Below are positions 54,146 through 64,000 of a stretch of DNA of 64,000 bases, one piece after another. Made by a program: the position numbers and the translations under genes. Origin of the DNA: Tiliqua scincoides (taxonomy: Eukaryota; Chordata; Lepidosauria; Squamata; Scincidae). Each line of letters begins with the position of its first letter. Position 1 is the first letter of the stretch. Under the pieces are notes generated by a model. The model had not been told where the DNA came from and ran no database searches. It saw only the letters and a list, made by a program, of their open reading frames with translations. The stretch spans positions 3,534,501 through 3,598,500 of the forward strand of contig NC_089826.1 in NCBI RefSeq assembly GCF_035046505.1, given 5' to 3'.

Positions 54146-56028
54146 GCACAATTTCCATTCAAAAAAGTGATTGATGATTTATGGGAGACTGGAGAAATGC
54201 CAGTCTTATGGAAGGAACAATTACTTTGATACATAAATCAGACACAGATGAAAAAGAAATTAAAAACTATAGAGCTATTTTGCTTTTAAATACAGATTAT
54301 AAAATTTTTGCTTCAATTTTAGCTACAAGATTTAAAAAAAATATTAAATCAAATAATTAAAGAAGATCAAACTGGTTTTTTGTTTTGTTTTTTTTACCAA
54401 AAAGACAATTGGAAAAACAATGTGAGAACTATAATAAACATATTGGAATTTTTTGAAGCGCATCCACATAAGAAATTAGGCCTAGTGTTTTTAGACACCC
54501 AGAAAGCCTTTGACAATTTACATTGGGACTTTATCATTAAATGTCTTCAAGAATTACATTTTGGTCCAAAATTTATTAAGATGATCAAGGAATATATTCA
54601 GATCAAAAAGCAAAGGTAAGAGTAAATGGAGAATTGATGAGAGAGATCAACGTTCAACAAGGAGTAAGACAAGGTTGTCCACTTTCACCACTGTTTATTT
54701 TGACACTAGAAATGTAGAATAATGTAATAAGAGAAGATAACAGAATGAAACCGTTTAAAATTAAAAGTGAAGAATACAAATTACAAGCGTTTGCAGATGA
54801 TTTGGTATTTATTTTGGAAGATCCACTTAACTCCATAGAATTTTTGATAGAAGACTTAAAAGAATATGGGGAAGTGGCAGGTTTAAAAATAAATTACCAG
54901 AAGACCAAAATGATACTTAAAAATATAAAAGACAATGATATAGAACGATTAAAAGAATTTGGACTACAAATAACAAAGTAAAATATCTAGGAATTATAAT
55001 TACCAAAAAGACAAGTACATTAATGGAAGACAACTATATTAAATTAATGAAAGAAATAAAAAAAAAGATTTGGAGAAATATAATCAACTGCAATTATCCC
55101 TAATGGGAAGAATAGCTCTATTGAAAATGAAAATATTACCAAAATTAATGTTTTTATTCCAGTCTATTCCAATTATTTTGAAGAGAACTTTTTTGAAGAA
55201 ATGAATAAAATTACTACAAAATTCGTCTGGCAAGGTAAAAAACCGAGAATAAGATGGAAATTACTTCTAGAGGATAAAAAAAGAGCAGGATTTGGATTAC
55301 CAGACTGGGAATTATATTATCAAGCGGCAGCGCTAAACTGGATAAAAGATTGGGGACTCGTACCAAATTCCAAAATTTTAATTTTAGAAGCGCATGATTT
55401 ACAAATAGACTGGCACGCATTCCTGTTTTATGATAAAGTCAAACAGCATGGATATTTTAGACAACACATTTTAAGAAGATCTTTAATTTGGATATGGGAA
55501 CAGATAAAATACAAGATGTACTCTAAATTGCCCAGATGGATAAAACTGCTTGAAATAGCAACTAATCCAAACTGGATTTTAAAAGACCAAAATAAATCAT
55601 ATAATGATCTGTTGAATATCAAAGGAGAGATCTTAAGTAAGTTTGAGTTAGAAGAGAGAGGAATAAAATTGGACTGGTGGAATGAAATGCAAATAAGATT
55701 ATGAGAAGACCAAAAAATAGGTTTTTATGAAGATATAAGTTTTGATAAAATATTTTTGATTGATGAGGGGAAATATATTTAAAAAATGTACAATTTTCTC
55801 CTGGAGATAAGAATGGAGAATGAAATAGTTAAAGATGCAATGGTGTGCTGGGCAAAAAATTTTGGATATAATATATTGATGGACGACTGGAAACAAATTT
55901 GGAATATAAATATTAAGATAACTAAAGCAGTGTCTTTTAAAGAGAATTTATATAAAATGTTTTATAGATGGTATTTAACTCCAGAGAAATTAGCAAAAAT
56001 ATTTAATATGGGGAAATGGCACAATTTC
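54146..56028 (+). mobile_element. L1 LINE fragment, ORF2 reverse transcriptase to C-terminal region
   Basis: Plus-strand pieces encode LVFLDTQKAFDNLHWDF (catalytic Asp at 54494), QQGVRQGCPLSPLF (54655), LQAFADDLVF (FADD box at 54790) and TTKFVWQGKKPRIRWKLL. They lie in different frames, with a frameshift between 54620 and 54740 and stops after 54620 and 55704. Both ORF1/endonuclease and the cysteine-rich end, 3' UTR and poly-A are missing. The fragment proper is about 54156-56018, flanked by AAATGCACAATTTC and AAATGGCACAATTTC. AT-rich, A-biased sense strand as usual for L1. Confidence 0.92.
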
Positions 56029-56113
56029 AGTGCTTCCCATGGGCAATTTCTGCATTCTCAGGAAAGCACTTCCTGCTTGACTATATCACTTCCGGCCATG
56101 ACATCACTTACAG
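56029..56113. mobile_element. DS-hAT fragment, left of nested hAT
   Basis: CACTTCCTGCTTGACTATAT and CACTTCCGGCCATGACATCA match the DS-hAT interior. Continues at 56350 after the nested element. Confidence 0.55.
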
Positions 56114-56341
56114 CAGTGATTTTCAACCTTTTTCATCTCATGGCACACTGACAAGGCATTAAAATTGTCAAGGCACGCCATCAGTCTTCTGACAATTGAC
56201 AAGGCACACCGTGCTGCCAGTAGAGGCTCACATCCCCCATTGGCCCTACTAACAAATGACCCTCCCCCATATTCTTGTGGCATACCTGTGGACCACTTGT
56301 GGCACTCCAGTGTGCCATGGCACAATGGTTGAAAATGACTG
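56114..56341. mobile_element. hAT MITE with CAGTGATTTTCAACC ends
   Basis: Starts CAGTGATTTTCAACCTTTTT and ends GGTTGAAAATGACTG. The perfect 8-bp duplication ACTTACAG lies at 56106-56113 and 56342-56349. The interior has GGCACACTGACAAGGCATT and its partial inverse. Nested inside a DS-hAT. Confidence 0.93.
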
Positions 56342-56349
56342 ACTTACAG

Positions 56350-56552
56350 GTTAATGACATCACTTCCGGTGCGTAACAGACTGTCATTCTAAAGTGTGTC
56401 CAGGTGCTAAAAGTTTGACAACCATGGTGTTGTAGCGCTCTTGCGCATGGCCATAATTGTCTGGAATGGCCCTGATGGTGAGTGGGAGGGGCCACTTCTA
56501 TGGCACATTGCAGTACTTTGCAGACCACCCCTCTGTAGCTACACCATTGCTC
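56350..56552. mobile_element. DS-hAT fragment followed by PAL-hAT-like fragment
   Basis: 56350-56430 (GACATCACTTCCGGTGCG, then GTGCTAAAAGTTTGACAACC) completes the DS-hAT end. 56440-56552 (GGAATGGCCCTGATGGTGAG, CCTCTGTAGCTACACCATTG) is a right-hand PAL-hAT-like piece. Confidence 0.55.
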
Positions 56553-57523
56553 CGTGGTCTCTGGCAGAGAGAAGTCCCATCATCTGCTAGCTAGTCTTTT
56601 TTTTTTTTTAATTGCAATGCTTCAGATTAAACCTGGAAATCTGGCATGTAAAGCATCTGCTGTACCACTGTGTGCTGACCCCTCCTTGCTTCTTCCTTCA
56701 CTTTGAACACTGCTCCTTCCACCCACTTCTGGAGGTGACTTTGAGATACTAGTGTTTAAAAATATCACACCTTTTGCACTACTGACCGGGTTTCCATTGC
56801 CCTTTTATCACTCTCAGCCAGGTCAAGTCATGCAAGGCCGACCCTTCCTTTCGGCTCCCTGCTGCCGTGTCAGCAAACACAGCATGCAGAATTCATCAGT
56901 GCTGCATTATGTACACAGGCTTCTGTCAGTCTTGCGATGCTGGAGATCTTGCGTTCTCATCAGGGTTTCCTGCTCTGTCACCAGAGCTCCAAGGAACAAT
57001 TCTCCAATGCAATCTCCCCCCCCTCCTTTGCAAGCTTCAGAGACTATTTTTATGCATCGACGAGCAAAGACAGAGAAGCACCGTTCTAAGAGGGACAGAT
57101 TGGGCAGGCTGGCTCTTGGGCAATCTTTTGAAGTTCAGGCACAAACCCGCCTCGTTCTGAGCCAGCCTCTTTGAATCATCCCAGAACAGAAGGAAATACA
57201 ATTTTGTGGGGACCTGTCAATATCAAAGTGCATCTTTCTTCCCCCTCACCAGCACAGGGCTGGGCAATCAAGGGTGGGTGGAATAGATCAGGCAGAGACC
57301 ATACAGGAGTTGGTCCTGGTATGGAGGGTTCTAAGGTGAGTTCCAAGTTCCAGTGCAGTGGAATAATAGCATCTTGCAAAGAGTTGCGACTTCCTTGAAA
57401 GAGAATCAGGATTTTGGAGAATGCATCTTCCAAGATGTTTGAACAGCACATGTAGAAATAACCTAATGACAAAGCATGCGCCTGAACTCTTGTGTTTACA
57501 GACATACACACATAATCAACTAA
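56553..57523. other. Unique DNA; reversed SINE head near 56625-56680
   Basis: TTAAACCTGGAAATCTGGC at 56635 resembles an inverted SINE B-box region. 56780-57175 is repeat-free with moderate GC, possibly conserved. The 140-codon frame there shows no domain. Confidence 0.3.
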
Positions 57524-57603
57524 CAGCCCAGGCCTAGGTGTGTCTACTCAGAAGTCAGTTCAATGGGACTGACTCCCAGGAAAGCATGCATAGGATTGCA
57601 GCC
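57524..57603. mobile_element. AG-MITE with TAA target duplication
   Basis: 80 bp, CAGCCCAGGCCTAGGTG to GCATAGGATTGCAGCC, with TAA at 57521-57523 and 57604-57606. The cleanest single copy in the window and the best support for a 3-bp duplication. Confidence 0.88.
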
Positions 57604-57606
57604 TAA

Positions 57607-58212
57607 GATATCTTTGACTGGCAGGCCCAATAAATGTTCAGTTGAAGTTGTCAGAGAAGCTTGGACAATTGTAACATGCGTAAAATGTTCTCTGCCCACT
57701 CCAATTGCACGTGCTAATGTTGTTTCAACTGTGGGCACGGCCCTTTAGAAAGGTGTAGCTTGTATCCAATTGCCTTTCTTGGAGACAGATCATGTTATGG
57801 TACGGTCTGCTCTGGCTGGCAGTGGCTCTCCAAGGACCAGAAATGCCAGGGATGAGATCCAAGACCCTTTGCAAGTGAAGCATAGGTTCCTTCACTGAGG
57901 GCAGAACTGCCCACTATTGCTAGGAGAACATGGAGCTCCCTTCCACTCGTGTTAAACCAGCACAGACACCTTTCAGCAAACACATTCAATTGACAGAAAT
58001 ACATGTCATTGCTTCCTACACTGTGTTCAACATGCGCCATCAGAACATAGTTGAACTCTTAGCCTGAATTCATGTTTGGTAAGGCGGAGGTTTGACTTGA
58101 GCGTAGATTTAGTCCAGTCACTGAGATGATGATGCTTCTGGATTTGTTTCTAAGCACTCAGGGGATAATGTTGGGCTTTATGTTGGGGTCCAAGTTACAT
58201 GTTGCTCTAAAA
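57607..58212. other. Unique-looking DNA
   Basis: Nothing recognised. Confidence 0.3.
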
Positions 58213-58676
58213 CAGGGGTGTCCAAAGTTTTTGGCAGGAGGACCACATTGTCTCTCTAACACTGTGTCGGGGGGCCAGGGAAAAAGAATTAATTTACATT
58301 TAAAATTTGAATAAATTTACATAAGTTTACATAAAAGAATATATTAAAGATGAACTTATATGAATGAATGAAGGTCTTGCAATAGCTCGAGGCCTATAAA
58401 AGGCCTTGCACAAAGCAAGGCTGGCCTTTTCCTTTGCTGCTGCTCCTGCATCACAGATGTGAAACATCAAGCAGTGGAGGGAGCCCTCATCCCACAGTTC
58501 ACGCGAGAGGTCAAACAGTCGATCTCACGCTGAGAGCAGTTGCGTCGGGCCAGTGTGGTCTCCAACAAATCTCCGGAGGGCCGGAGGCTCATTGGAGACT
58601 GGGGGCTCCCTGAGGGCCGCATTGAGAAGCCTCGAGGGCTGCATGTGGCCCCAGGGCCGGGGTTTGGGCACCCCTG
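58213..58676. mobile_element. TATA-hAT, second copy
   Basis: Starts CAGGGGTGTCCAAAGTTT and ends GTTTGGGCACCCCTG. Flanks CTCTAAAA (58205-58212) and CTCTAAAC (58677-58684) agree at 7 of 8. Same interior as 7907-8372, including the TATA word at 58393-58402. The small frame starting at the internal ATG of the first copy is not conserved. Confidence 0.92.
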
Positions 58677-58684
58677 CTCTAAAC

Positions 58685-58955
58685 ACATATATTATGGCCC
58701 AGTATTTAATACTGACATGGGGCAGGAGGCCAAAAATGGAACTGTCTTCTATATTTCCTTACCCTGCATTTCACACTGCATCCTGCAGGGGGAGTTTTGA
58801 CAGCTGGAGTTCTCTTTGGGGTAAGGAGACATTTGTGCCCCAGCAGCTGCAATGGGTCAGCATGAACCTGCACCAGTGATATCACTGGCTCAAGTCTTCA
58901 TTGACCCATGCAGGTGGATCAGGCCCAGGAAGGGGGTTTGGATTCAGCATGCACT
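58685..58955. other. Unique-looking DNA
   Basis: Nothing recognised. Confidence 0.3.
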
Positions 58956-58965
58956 GCTGCCACTG

Positions 58966-59112
58966 TTACCTTGCACATGCCCGATCTCGTCTGACCTCGG
59001 AAGCTAAGCAGGGTCAGGCCTGGTTAGTACTTGGATGGGAGACTGCCTGGGAATACCGGGTGCTGTAGGCTTATACCATAGTCTTTCGAGACTGAAGGTG
59101 CCAACCAACTGG
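58966..59112 (+). mobile_element. 5S-SINE, single copy with target duplication
   Basis: Head TTACCTTGCACATGCC, 5S body through GGGAATACCGGGTGCTGTAG, tail TCTTTCGAGACTGAAGGTGC ending CCAACCAACTGG. The perfect 10-bp duplication GCTGCCACTG lies at 58956-58965 and 59113-59122. 147 bp long, the reference form of the family here. Confidence 0.95.
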
Positions 59113-59122
59113 GCTGCCACTG

Positions 59123-59427
59123 AACCTACCCCCTCCCAGGCCCAATCCATTCATCACCCACCCCATCTCCTCCCCCTTTGCACACCCCCACTCCGTTCCA
59201 TCCCCAGCACTGGGTTTACCTGATCTGGTGGGCCTCCTGACATCTGGTGGTGCACGAAGAAAGACCACCAGCACGTCGGCAGTTTGCGCTGCTCCAAAGC
59301 ACTTTACGGCTGCTTTGTGGCAGCCTGCACAAGTGGAACACACGTTCCGCCAGCACAGGGTTTAGGTAGGATTGGGCCAAAACTCTCTCTTTCCTCCACT
59401 CCATCTCTCCCCTCCTCTGCTGTCTTA
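59123..59427. other. Unique-looking DNA
   Basis: Nothing recognised. Confidence 0.3.
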
Positions 59428-59606
59428 CAACCCAATCGTATCCAGCTTTCCAACACTGGTGCAGCCATGCCAACAGGGTGCGCCTTGCATGCTGTGGGGG
59501 GAGGGCAGTCACAGAGCCCTTCTCAAGGTAAGAGAGCATTTGTCCCCTTATCTCAGGGCTACACTGAGGCTGCACCAGTGCTGGAAAGTTGGATAGGATC
59601 GGGCCC
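59428..59606. mobile_element. GC-MITE
   Basis: Left CAACCCAATCGTATCCAGCT, right TTGGATAGGATCGGGCCC. TTA at 59425-59427 and 59607-59609 is a 3-bp duplication. Inner inverted words are CAACACTGGTGCAGCC and GGCTGCACCAGTGCTGG. Confidence 0.82.
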
Positions 59607-59694
59607 TTAAGCTCTGGGACTGGGATCAGAAGAGTTAGGGTTCCTCAAATTCCTCCCTTGCATATTGTCCCTGTCCTTACTCTCTTGTGCAAAA

Positions 59695-60161
59695 CTTCCC
59701 CTGAGGGCTGGGGATAAGAATAGGCCCTCAGTTTGGCTGTACTTGTCTTAAGAGGCGACAAAACAGCCACCGGGTAGATGGGACTCGTCAGCCTGGGAAG
59801 GCAGCTCATCTGAGAGAAGGAAAACTCTGATCCCAAACCTCCACTGCCTTGTGGCTACATCCAGTTATGGAAAAGGCTTCAGGAGCCAACCTCGAGGCAA
59901 AATCCAGAGCTGGAGTCCCTGAGGCAGTTCATGGCTGAACACAGTCACATTCTGGCAACTCCTGTGACGCCGCTGGAACCAACCGTATTGGCTTCTGCCT
60001 TTCCATTGGACCATTTCAGCGACATGGAAAGGGGGGATTTGCTGCATGGGAAACAGTCTATCCTCCATATCTACCTTACCCAGGCTTCGCACACTGAAGA
60101 GGACACTCTGTTCCAGAACACTATTCAGAGTGCGATACCATAGTCTTCCAAGACTGAAGGA
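59695..60161 (+). mobile_element. T-element, full length with target duplication
   Basis: 467 bp from CTTCCCCTGAGGGCTGGGG to GTCTTCCAAGACTGAAGGA. The perfect 9-bp duplication TGTGCAAAA lies at 59686-59694 and 60162-60170. Defines the 5' end of the family: about 400 bp unlike the R-LINE C-terminal region, then a tail of 60 or so bases like it. A 70-codon frame at 59931-60143 has no recognised domain. Confidence 0.88.
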
Positions 60162-60170
60162 TGTGCAAAA

Positions 60171-60828
60171 TACACACTGCAGGCATCAATCAACAACAGG
60201 ATAGGTACATTCTCACAATTGTTAGGGTTGATGCCTCTTACTCTTTCACCAACAGTTCAGTAACAATGCAGTAACTTTGATGTACATTATTTTTGATGCT
60301 TGTTCTTTCACAATCTTTAATCTTTTTGATTGGAAGCTTTCTCCTCCCCTCCCAGTTCCTTCCTTCAAGGGGGCATTCCTCCCTTTCTGCACTGATTAGC
60401 AAGCCAGTCTAGAGTCCTTTATCAACAGGAGCTTATTAGATTTTCCTTGGAAGGGACAGTCCTGGCCAACCTTCTCTGAGGAAATCTTTATTAAATGCTC
60501 CACACAGCTTCCTTGGTAAGAAAAAATGTAATAAATAGAAATTTATTTTGCATGTTCATAGCTGCTGAGGCCCGAGTTTGGGCCAGGTCCACAAGTTACT
60601 CCCATGGATGGCTTGTGGGGAGTTCTGTACCCTGTCCACTATTTTGGATCAGGTTGATGGACCTTAAGATTCCAAAAAAAAAAAGAAAGAAACCCTTAGA
60701 TGCAAAGCCTGCCTACCGATGCTATAGAATGGTGTTTCTTTCCCACAGTAGAACAAATAAAATGACTTTCTCATAATTGTGCTCTCAGAAGCAGCTTTGT
60801 GAGGCCTTATTCACAAGGTGCCCAGAGA
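60171..60828. other. Unique-looking DNA
   Basis: Nothing recognised. Confidence 0.3.
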
Positions 60829-60861
60829 TGATGATGATGATGATAATAATAATAATAATAA
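60829..60861. repeat. (GAT)n-(AAT)n microsatellite
   Basis: Triplet tract at the 3' end of the adjacent SINE. Its first part (TGCCCAGAGATG) overlaps the SINE target duplication. Confidence 0.85.
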
Positions 60862-61180
60862 CAGGTATTTATATACCACCTTTCTTGGTCTTTATTCAAG
60901 GCGGTTTACATAGGCAGGCTTTATTAAATCCCTATTAAATAGGGATTTTTACAATTTCAAAGAAGGTTCTTTCTTTCAAGAACGACTACATTCAAGGTGC
61001 TTCATTCCAATCTGGCTTCACATTCTGGTCTCCATCCTCCCACGCTCAGAGCAGATGGAATTGCTTGGCTTCAGCTTGTCAGCTGCTCCAAGGTCGCACA
61101 GTGCCGGTGGCCTCGAACTGGCGACCCTGTGGATGTTATCTTCAGGCAGACGGAGGCTCTACCCTCTAGACCAGACCTCC
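60862..61180 (-). mobile_element. tRNA-derived SINE with LINE-like tail, second copy
   Basis: Matches 9172-9515. On the minus strand the A-box region is GGTCTAGAGGGTAGAGCC and the B box lies in GCCAGTTCGAGGCCACC. TGCCCAGAGATG (60829-60840) and TGCCCAAGATG (61181-61191) form a near-perfect duplication. Confidence 0.85.
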
Positions 61181-61191
61181 TGCCCAAGATG

Positions 61192-61386
61192 CACCAAGGA
61201 CCTGAAGGGAGAGCAACTGCAATCTAAAAGCAGTTGTCCTGGTATGCCCCTGCATTAGAGACCTGGAGCAGGCAGGATTCTAACCCCCCTACCGGGCAAC
61301 CTGACCTAATACTGCGTGGTTTGGATCTACAGCTCTGAGTAGCTCCATTTGGCCTGCTGCCATGTAACTTGGGGCAGGGGGAATTA
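61192..61386. other. Unassigned
   Basis: Nothing recognised. Confidence 0.3.
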
Positions 61387-61565
61387 GGATCCAATCCTAT
61401 CCAACCTTCCAGCACCGATGCAGCCACAATGTGGCTCCGAGGTAAAAGGACAAATTTTTCCCGACTTTGGAGAGGCCTCCATGACTGTACCCACATCACA
61501 GGATACAGTGCACACCCTGGTGACACAGCTGCATCGGTGCTGAAAAGTTGGATAGGATTGGGCCC
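61387..61565. mobile_element. GC-MITE
   Basis: Left GGATCCAATCCTATCCAACC, right GTTGGATAGGATTGGGCCC, with about 40-bp inverted arms (CAGCACCGATGCAGCC and GCTGCATCGGTGCTG). TTA (61384-61386) and TCA (61566-61568) flank it. Interior orientation is opposite to 59428-59606. Confidence 0.82.
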
Positions 61566-62265
61566 TCACTTCCCTTGCCCCGAGTTGTGCCACAGCCAGC
61601 CCCAACCCTCTGGATGCAGCATAGGCTGGCCAGCAGTAATTCCCCTTGCCCCAAGTAGAACGTCAGCGGGCTGAATGTGGCTACTCGGATCTGCACCATC
61701 TAAATAGGTGGTACAGATCTGAACAGTCCAGCCAGGAAAAGGGTGGCCCGAATCTGGCTCAAGTGCCCGGTTCTGGTCCTAAAATGCACACGTTTTGAAA
61801 TACATAATGGCATATTTAAGAAAAATATTCATATCAAGCATTTTAATTCAACTGTCCCCAATGACAATAAAATCAGTTAAAAGGATTTAGCTGAATAATG
61901 CCATTTTATTTCTTTCTCTTGCATAAAGTTAAATTTGTCCAGATTTCTGTGTCCATATTGTGTTTTATTGCAGCGTCGTTTATATTCAAGACTGAACATA
62001 AAAAATAATCATTTTAGAAACAAATCATGAAAGTTTTTTTTTGCTTGATCCTCTTAAAAAAAAAATCAACTATTCCACAGGGTAATAAAGTGGCTGGGCA
62101 CAGCTGCCTGGCCGGGAAAGAGTTAATGGAACTTGGCTGCGAGGAAGCCCAGCGCTTCCTGGTATTGGCCAATTGGAAGGAACAAAGGTTCAGCTCTGAG
62201 CTTGCACTAAGGCAACAGGTGATGAATTGTTTACTGCAGGTATTATTTTTCTTTTTCTCAAGCAG
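61566..62265. other. AT-rich unique DNA
   Basis: 61740-62060 is AT-rich with nothing recognised. 62085-62240 is repeat-free and carries GGCCAATTGG (inverted CCAAT words) and GCAGGTATT, a possible donor at 62239. Confidence 0.3.
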
Positions 62266-62350
62266 TCCCTGCAGGCGAGGAGGCAGGTCAAGCCCATCAA
62301 AGGCGAGGATCTGGGGAAACCATGTGAGCCAGATCTCCAGGAGCAGAGAG
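62266..62350 (+). CDS. Possible internal exon, 85 nt (unidentified)
   Basis: Preceded by a good acceptor (TTTTTCTTTTTCTCAAGCAG) and followed by a donor (GAG then GTAACT). Frame 1 is open for 28 codons, SLQARRQVKPIKGEDLGKPC then EPDLQEQR; frame 2 is also open. Composition is exon-like, with no repeat match seen. I cannot name the protein. A chance splice-site pair in unique DNA is the main alternative. Confidence 0.25.
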
Positions 62351-63812
62351 GTAACTTCTCCAGGAATGGCAGTGGCCTGGGTCCAAAGCCTCTCCTGGGT
62401 AATGTGAAACTTTCCTCTTGATAGGGCAGGACCTTCCCAGGGAGTAGGGGAGCAGCACGCCTGGAAAACAAGCCGCTTGCAGACAGCCCAGGTCTTTTCT
62501 AACTTGAGAAGGGGGACTTCTGGACAGGTGGGGGGGGGAATCCTGTTGGCTGAGGGGCGATTGCATGCATCTCTTCCTAAAAGCGTTGTCACGGCTCTGT
62601 TGGCTGTGAAGTTTGACTGGAAGTTTCCAAAGACCTGCCACTGGCTGTGGTTGTGAATTCCCCTTTTAGTGCTGTAGTCGCCGGTTTGTACAGCCGCAGA
62701 GGCTGAGGTGTGCCCGGAGGGTGCATTCTTCTCGGTTTAGATGCTCAGTGCGTGTGTGGGCAGGTCATGATTGTGCTGGGGAAGAGTGTGCTGCACTCTG
62801 CACATACTCAGAGATCCTCTTTTCATTTGTCCTCTACATAACAAGGGTACTCAGAACAGACTCCAGGGCTGTACTTTGCTCTGGCAGTTTGACGTCTTGA
62901 CAAACGCTTGGCCGTGGACATGTGACGGGCTCCACCTCATGTGAAATCATGTTGATAGTTGGGTTTCCTGGCTGGACACTGTGCATTTTTAACAGCAGCG
63001 TGGCAGGAGGAAGGTGTTTCCCGTGACTCAGTTTCTCTATGCTGAGAAAGGTTTTGCCTCCCAAATTGGAACTGTTTATGGCATAAGAGCGTGCCAGGAG
63101 GAGAAGCTGGCAACCCTACCGATCCTGTGATCACTCTGAGTAGCGGATGTAATGAAATGTGCTGTGCACATATAAAATTAATGACACACCCTGCCTGCTG
63201 CCTGAACAACCCCTCTCTCAGATCTGCTGTTAGCACTACCGTGGAAATTGCCACGGCCAGGCTCACGTTTGGCTCATGCTGCTGGTTCGGTGTTTGAGAC
63301 CAAACTCTTGTGTCCGCTGAATTCTGAGCCAACCCCTTGGAACTGCATGGGGCTTCCTTCTCCATCAGAGATGTGCAGTGGGTGGGGAGGCAGGTGAGGC
63401 AGAGCCTCTCCAAGCGTGTGGCTTGAGTGTGCTTGAGCATCTCACACGGTGGCAGCGCTTTTCAAAGGACTTTGGTGGGGAGGCTTTTCACATCCCTGTT
63501 CTCCATAAAATCAGCATGTTCAAGTTGTACATCTCAGTGCTGACCCGGCTTCTCCTGCAAGCTGCTGTTGTTGGAGGTTCTGCAAGAACTTCCAAGCACA
63601 GCTGAACTTTAAATTCTTCTGATTGCTCTCTGAATGGGGCAGCCTTAAAGAGGAGTTTGAAACCCAAGCTGGTCTGGAACATGGCAGTTGCAAGTCTGGG
63701 GAGCAGGTGCCAGGCCTGTTCTCAGAGCGATGCTGGCTTCCAGTTATTTACCAGGCACAGTTCAAAGTGTTGGGAGGTTTGGGGATAGTTTTTGAAGCAT
63801 TTCCTAGTCCAG
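62351..63812. other. Unique-looking DNA
   Basis: No family or exon recognised. Slightly GC-rich near 62690-62760. Confidence 0.35.
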
Positions 63813-63900
63813 TGATTTTCAACCGGTGTGCCACAGCGCATTGATGTGCCATGAAAGGTGTGCAGATGTGCTGAAGGAGTTTGGAGCACAGTGGTTGAAA
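63813..63900. mobile_element. hAT MITE remnant
   Basis: CAGTGATTTTCAACCGGTGT at the left and CACAGTGGTTGAAAC at the right are the terminal inverted repeats of the 56114-56341 type, with a shortened interior. Confidence 0.65.
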
Positions 63901-64000
63901 CTTGCTGGAAAACTCTTCTGGGTTCTGCGGCTCTGTTTCTAGGGCAACTGTCTAAGTAGTAATGAATTGTCTGTCTGGCAGAAGAAGGAGCTGACGGAAG
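63901..64000. other. Unassigned
   Basis: Nothing recognised. Confidence 0.3.

Overview
The window looks like non-coding nuclear DNA from a squamate reptile, most likely a lizard. The evidence is its repeat content: CR1/L3-type LINE 3' ends, 5S rRNA-derived SINEs, a 5'-truncated L1, many hAT-type MITEs with 8-bp target duplications, and the 80-95 bp 'TCTACTCAGAAGTAAG' MITE that I associate with squamate genomes. I found no complete host protein-coding gene, tRNA gene, functional 5S gene or CRISPR array. Long open frames are repeat-encoded or are chance frames in GC-rich DNA. Species and chromosome cannot be read from the sequence.

Local family labels used below: PAL-hAT (about 130-330 bp palindromic hAT MITE, ends CAGTGGCGTAGC), TATA-hAT (465 bp, ends CAGGGGTGTCCAAA), DS-hAT (about 365 bp, ends CAGTG-TTCTCAA), K-hAT (about 350 bp, ends CAGTGGCATCACTAG), AG-MITE (80-95 bp, 3-bp TAA-type duplications), GC-MITE (about 178 bp, GGGCCCAATCC ends), R-LINE (LINE with a C-terminal zinc finger), 5S-SINE, and T-element (about 465 bp, unknown, shares the R-LINE 3' tail).

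Layout. 0-5 kb: a 104-bp tandem repeat split by a CR1, an 11-bp minisatellite of about 64 units, a 5S-SINE, a T-element and a perfect 205-bp tandem duplication. 5-15 kb: MITEs, a TATA-hAT, a tRNA-derived SINE and a truncated T-element. 15-21.5 kb: two arrays of 87-bp 5S-SINE units in opposite orientation (six and four units), then an R-LINE. 21.5-28.9 kb: sparse repeats. 28.9-30.75 kb: a CpG-rich block, the best candidate for a promoter or first exon, followed by a five-unit AG-MITE array. 31-43 kb: PAL-hATs, an L2-like 3' end, and a DS-hAT split by a 0.8-kb insert that may be an old solo LTR. 38.5-47.5 kb: four CR1 copies, two with tandem 3' ends and two sharing the same flank in inverted orientation. 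47.5-57 kb: DS-hAT, R-LINE, a 1.86-kb L1 fragment and nested hATs. 57-64 kb: TATA-hAT, 5S-SINE, GC-MITEs, a T-element, a SINE, and one possible 85-nt exon near 62.3 kb.

Main observation. Three different elements (R-LINE, 5S-SINE, T-element) end in the same tail, and several copies carry clean 9-12 bp target duplications. This points to one LINE machinery mobilising at least two non-autonomous partners. The 5S-SINE has also expanded into exact 87-bp head-to-tail arrays, each unit holding 5S positions 41-120 and therefore the whole internal promoter.
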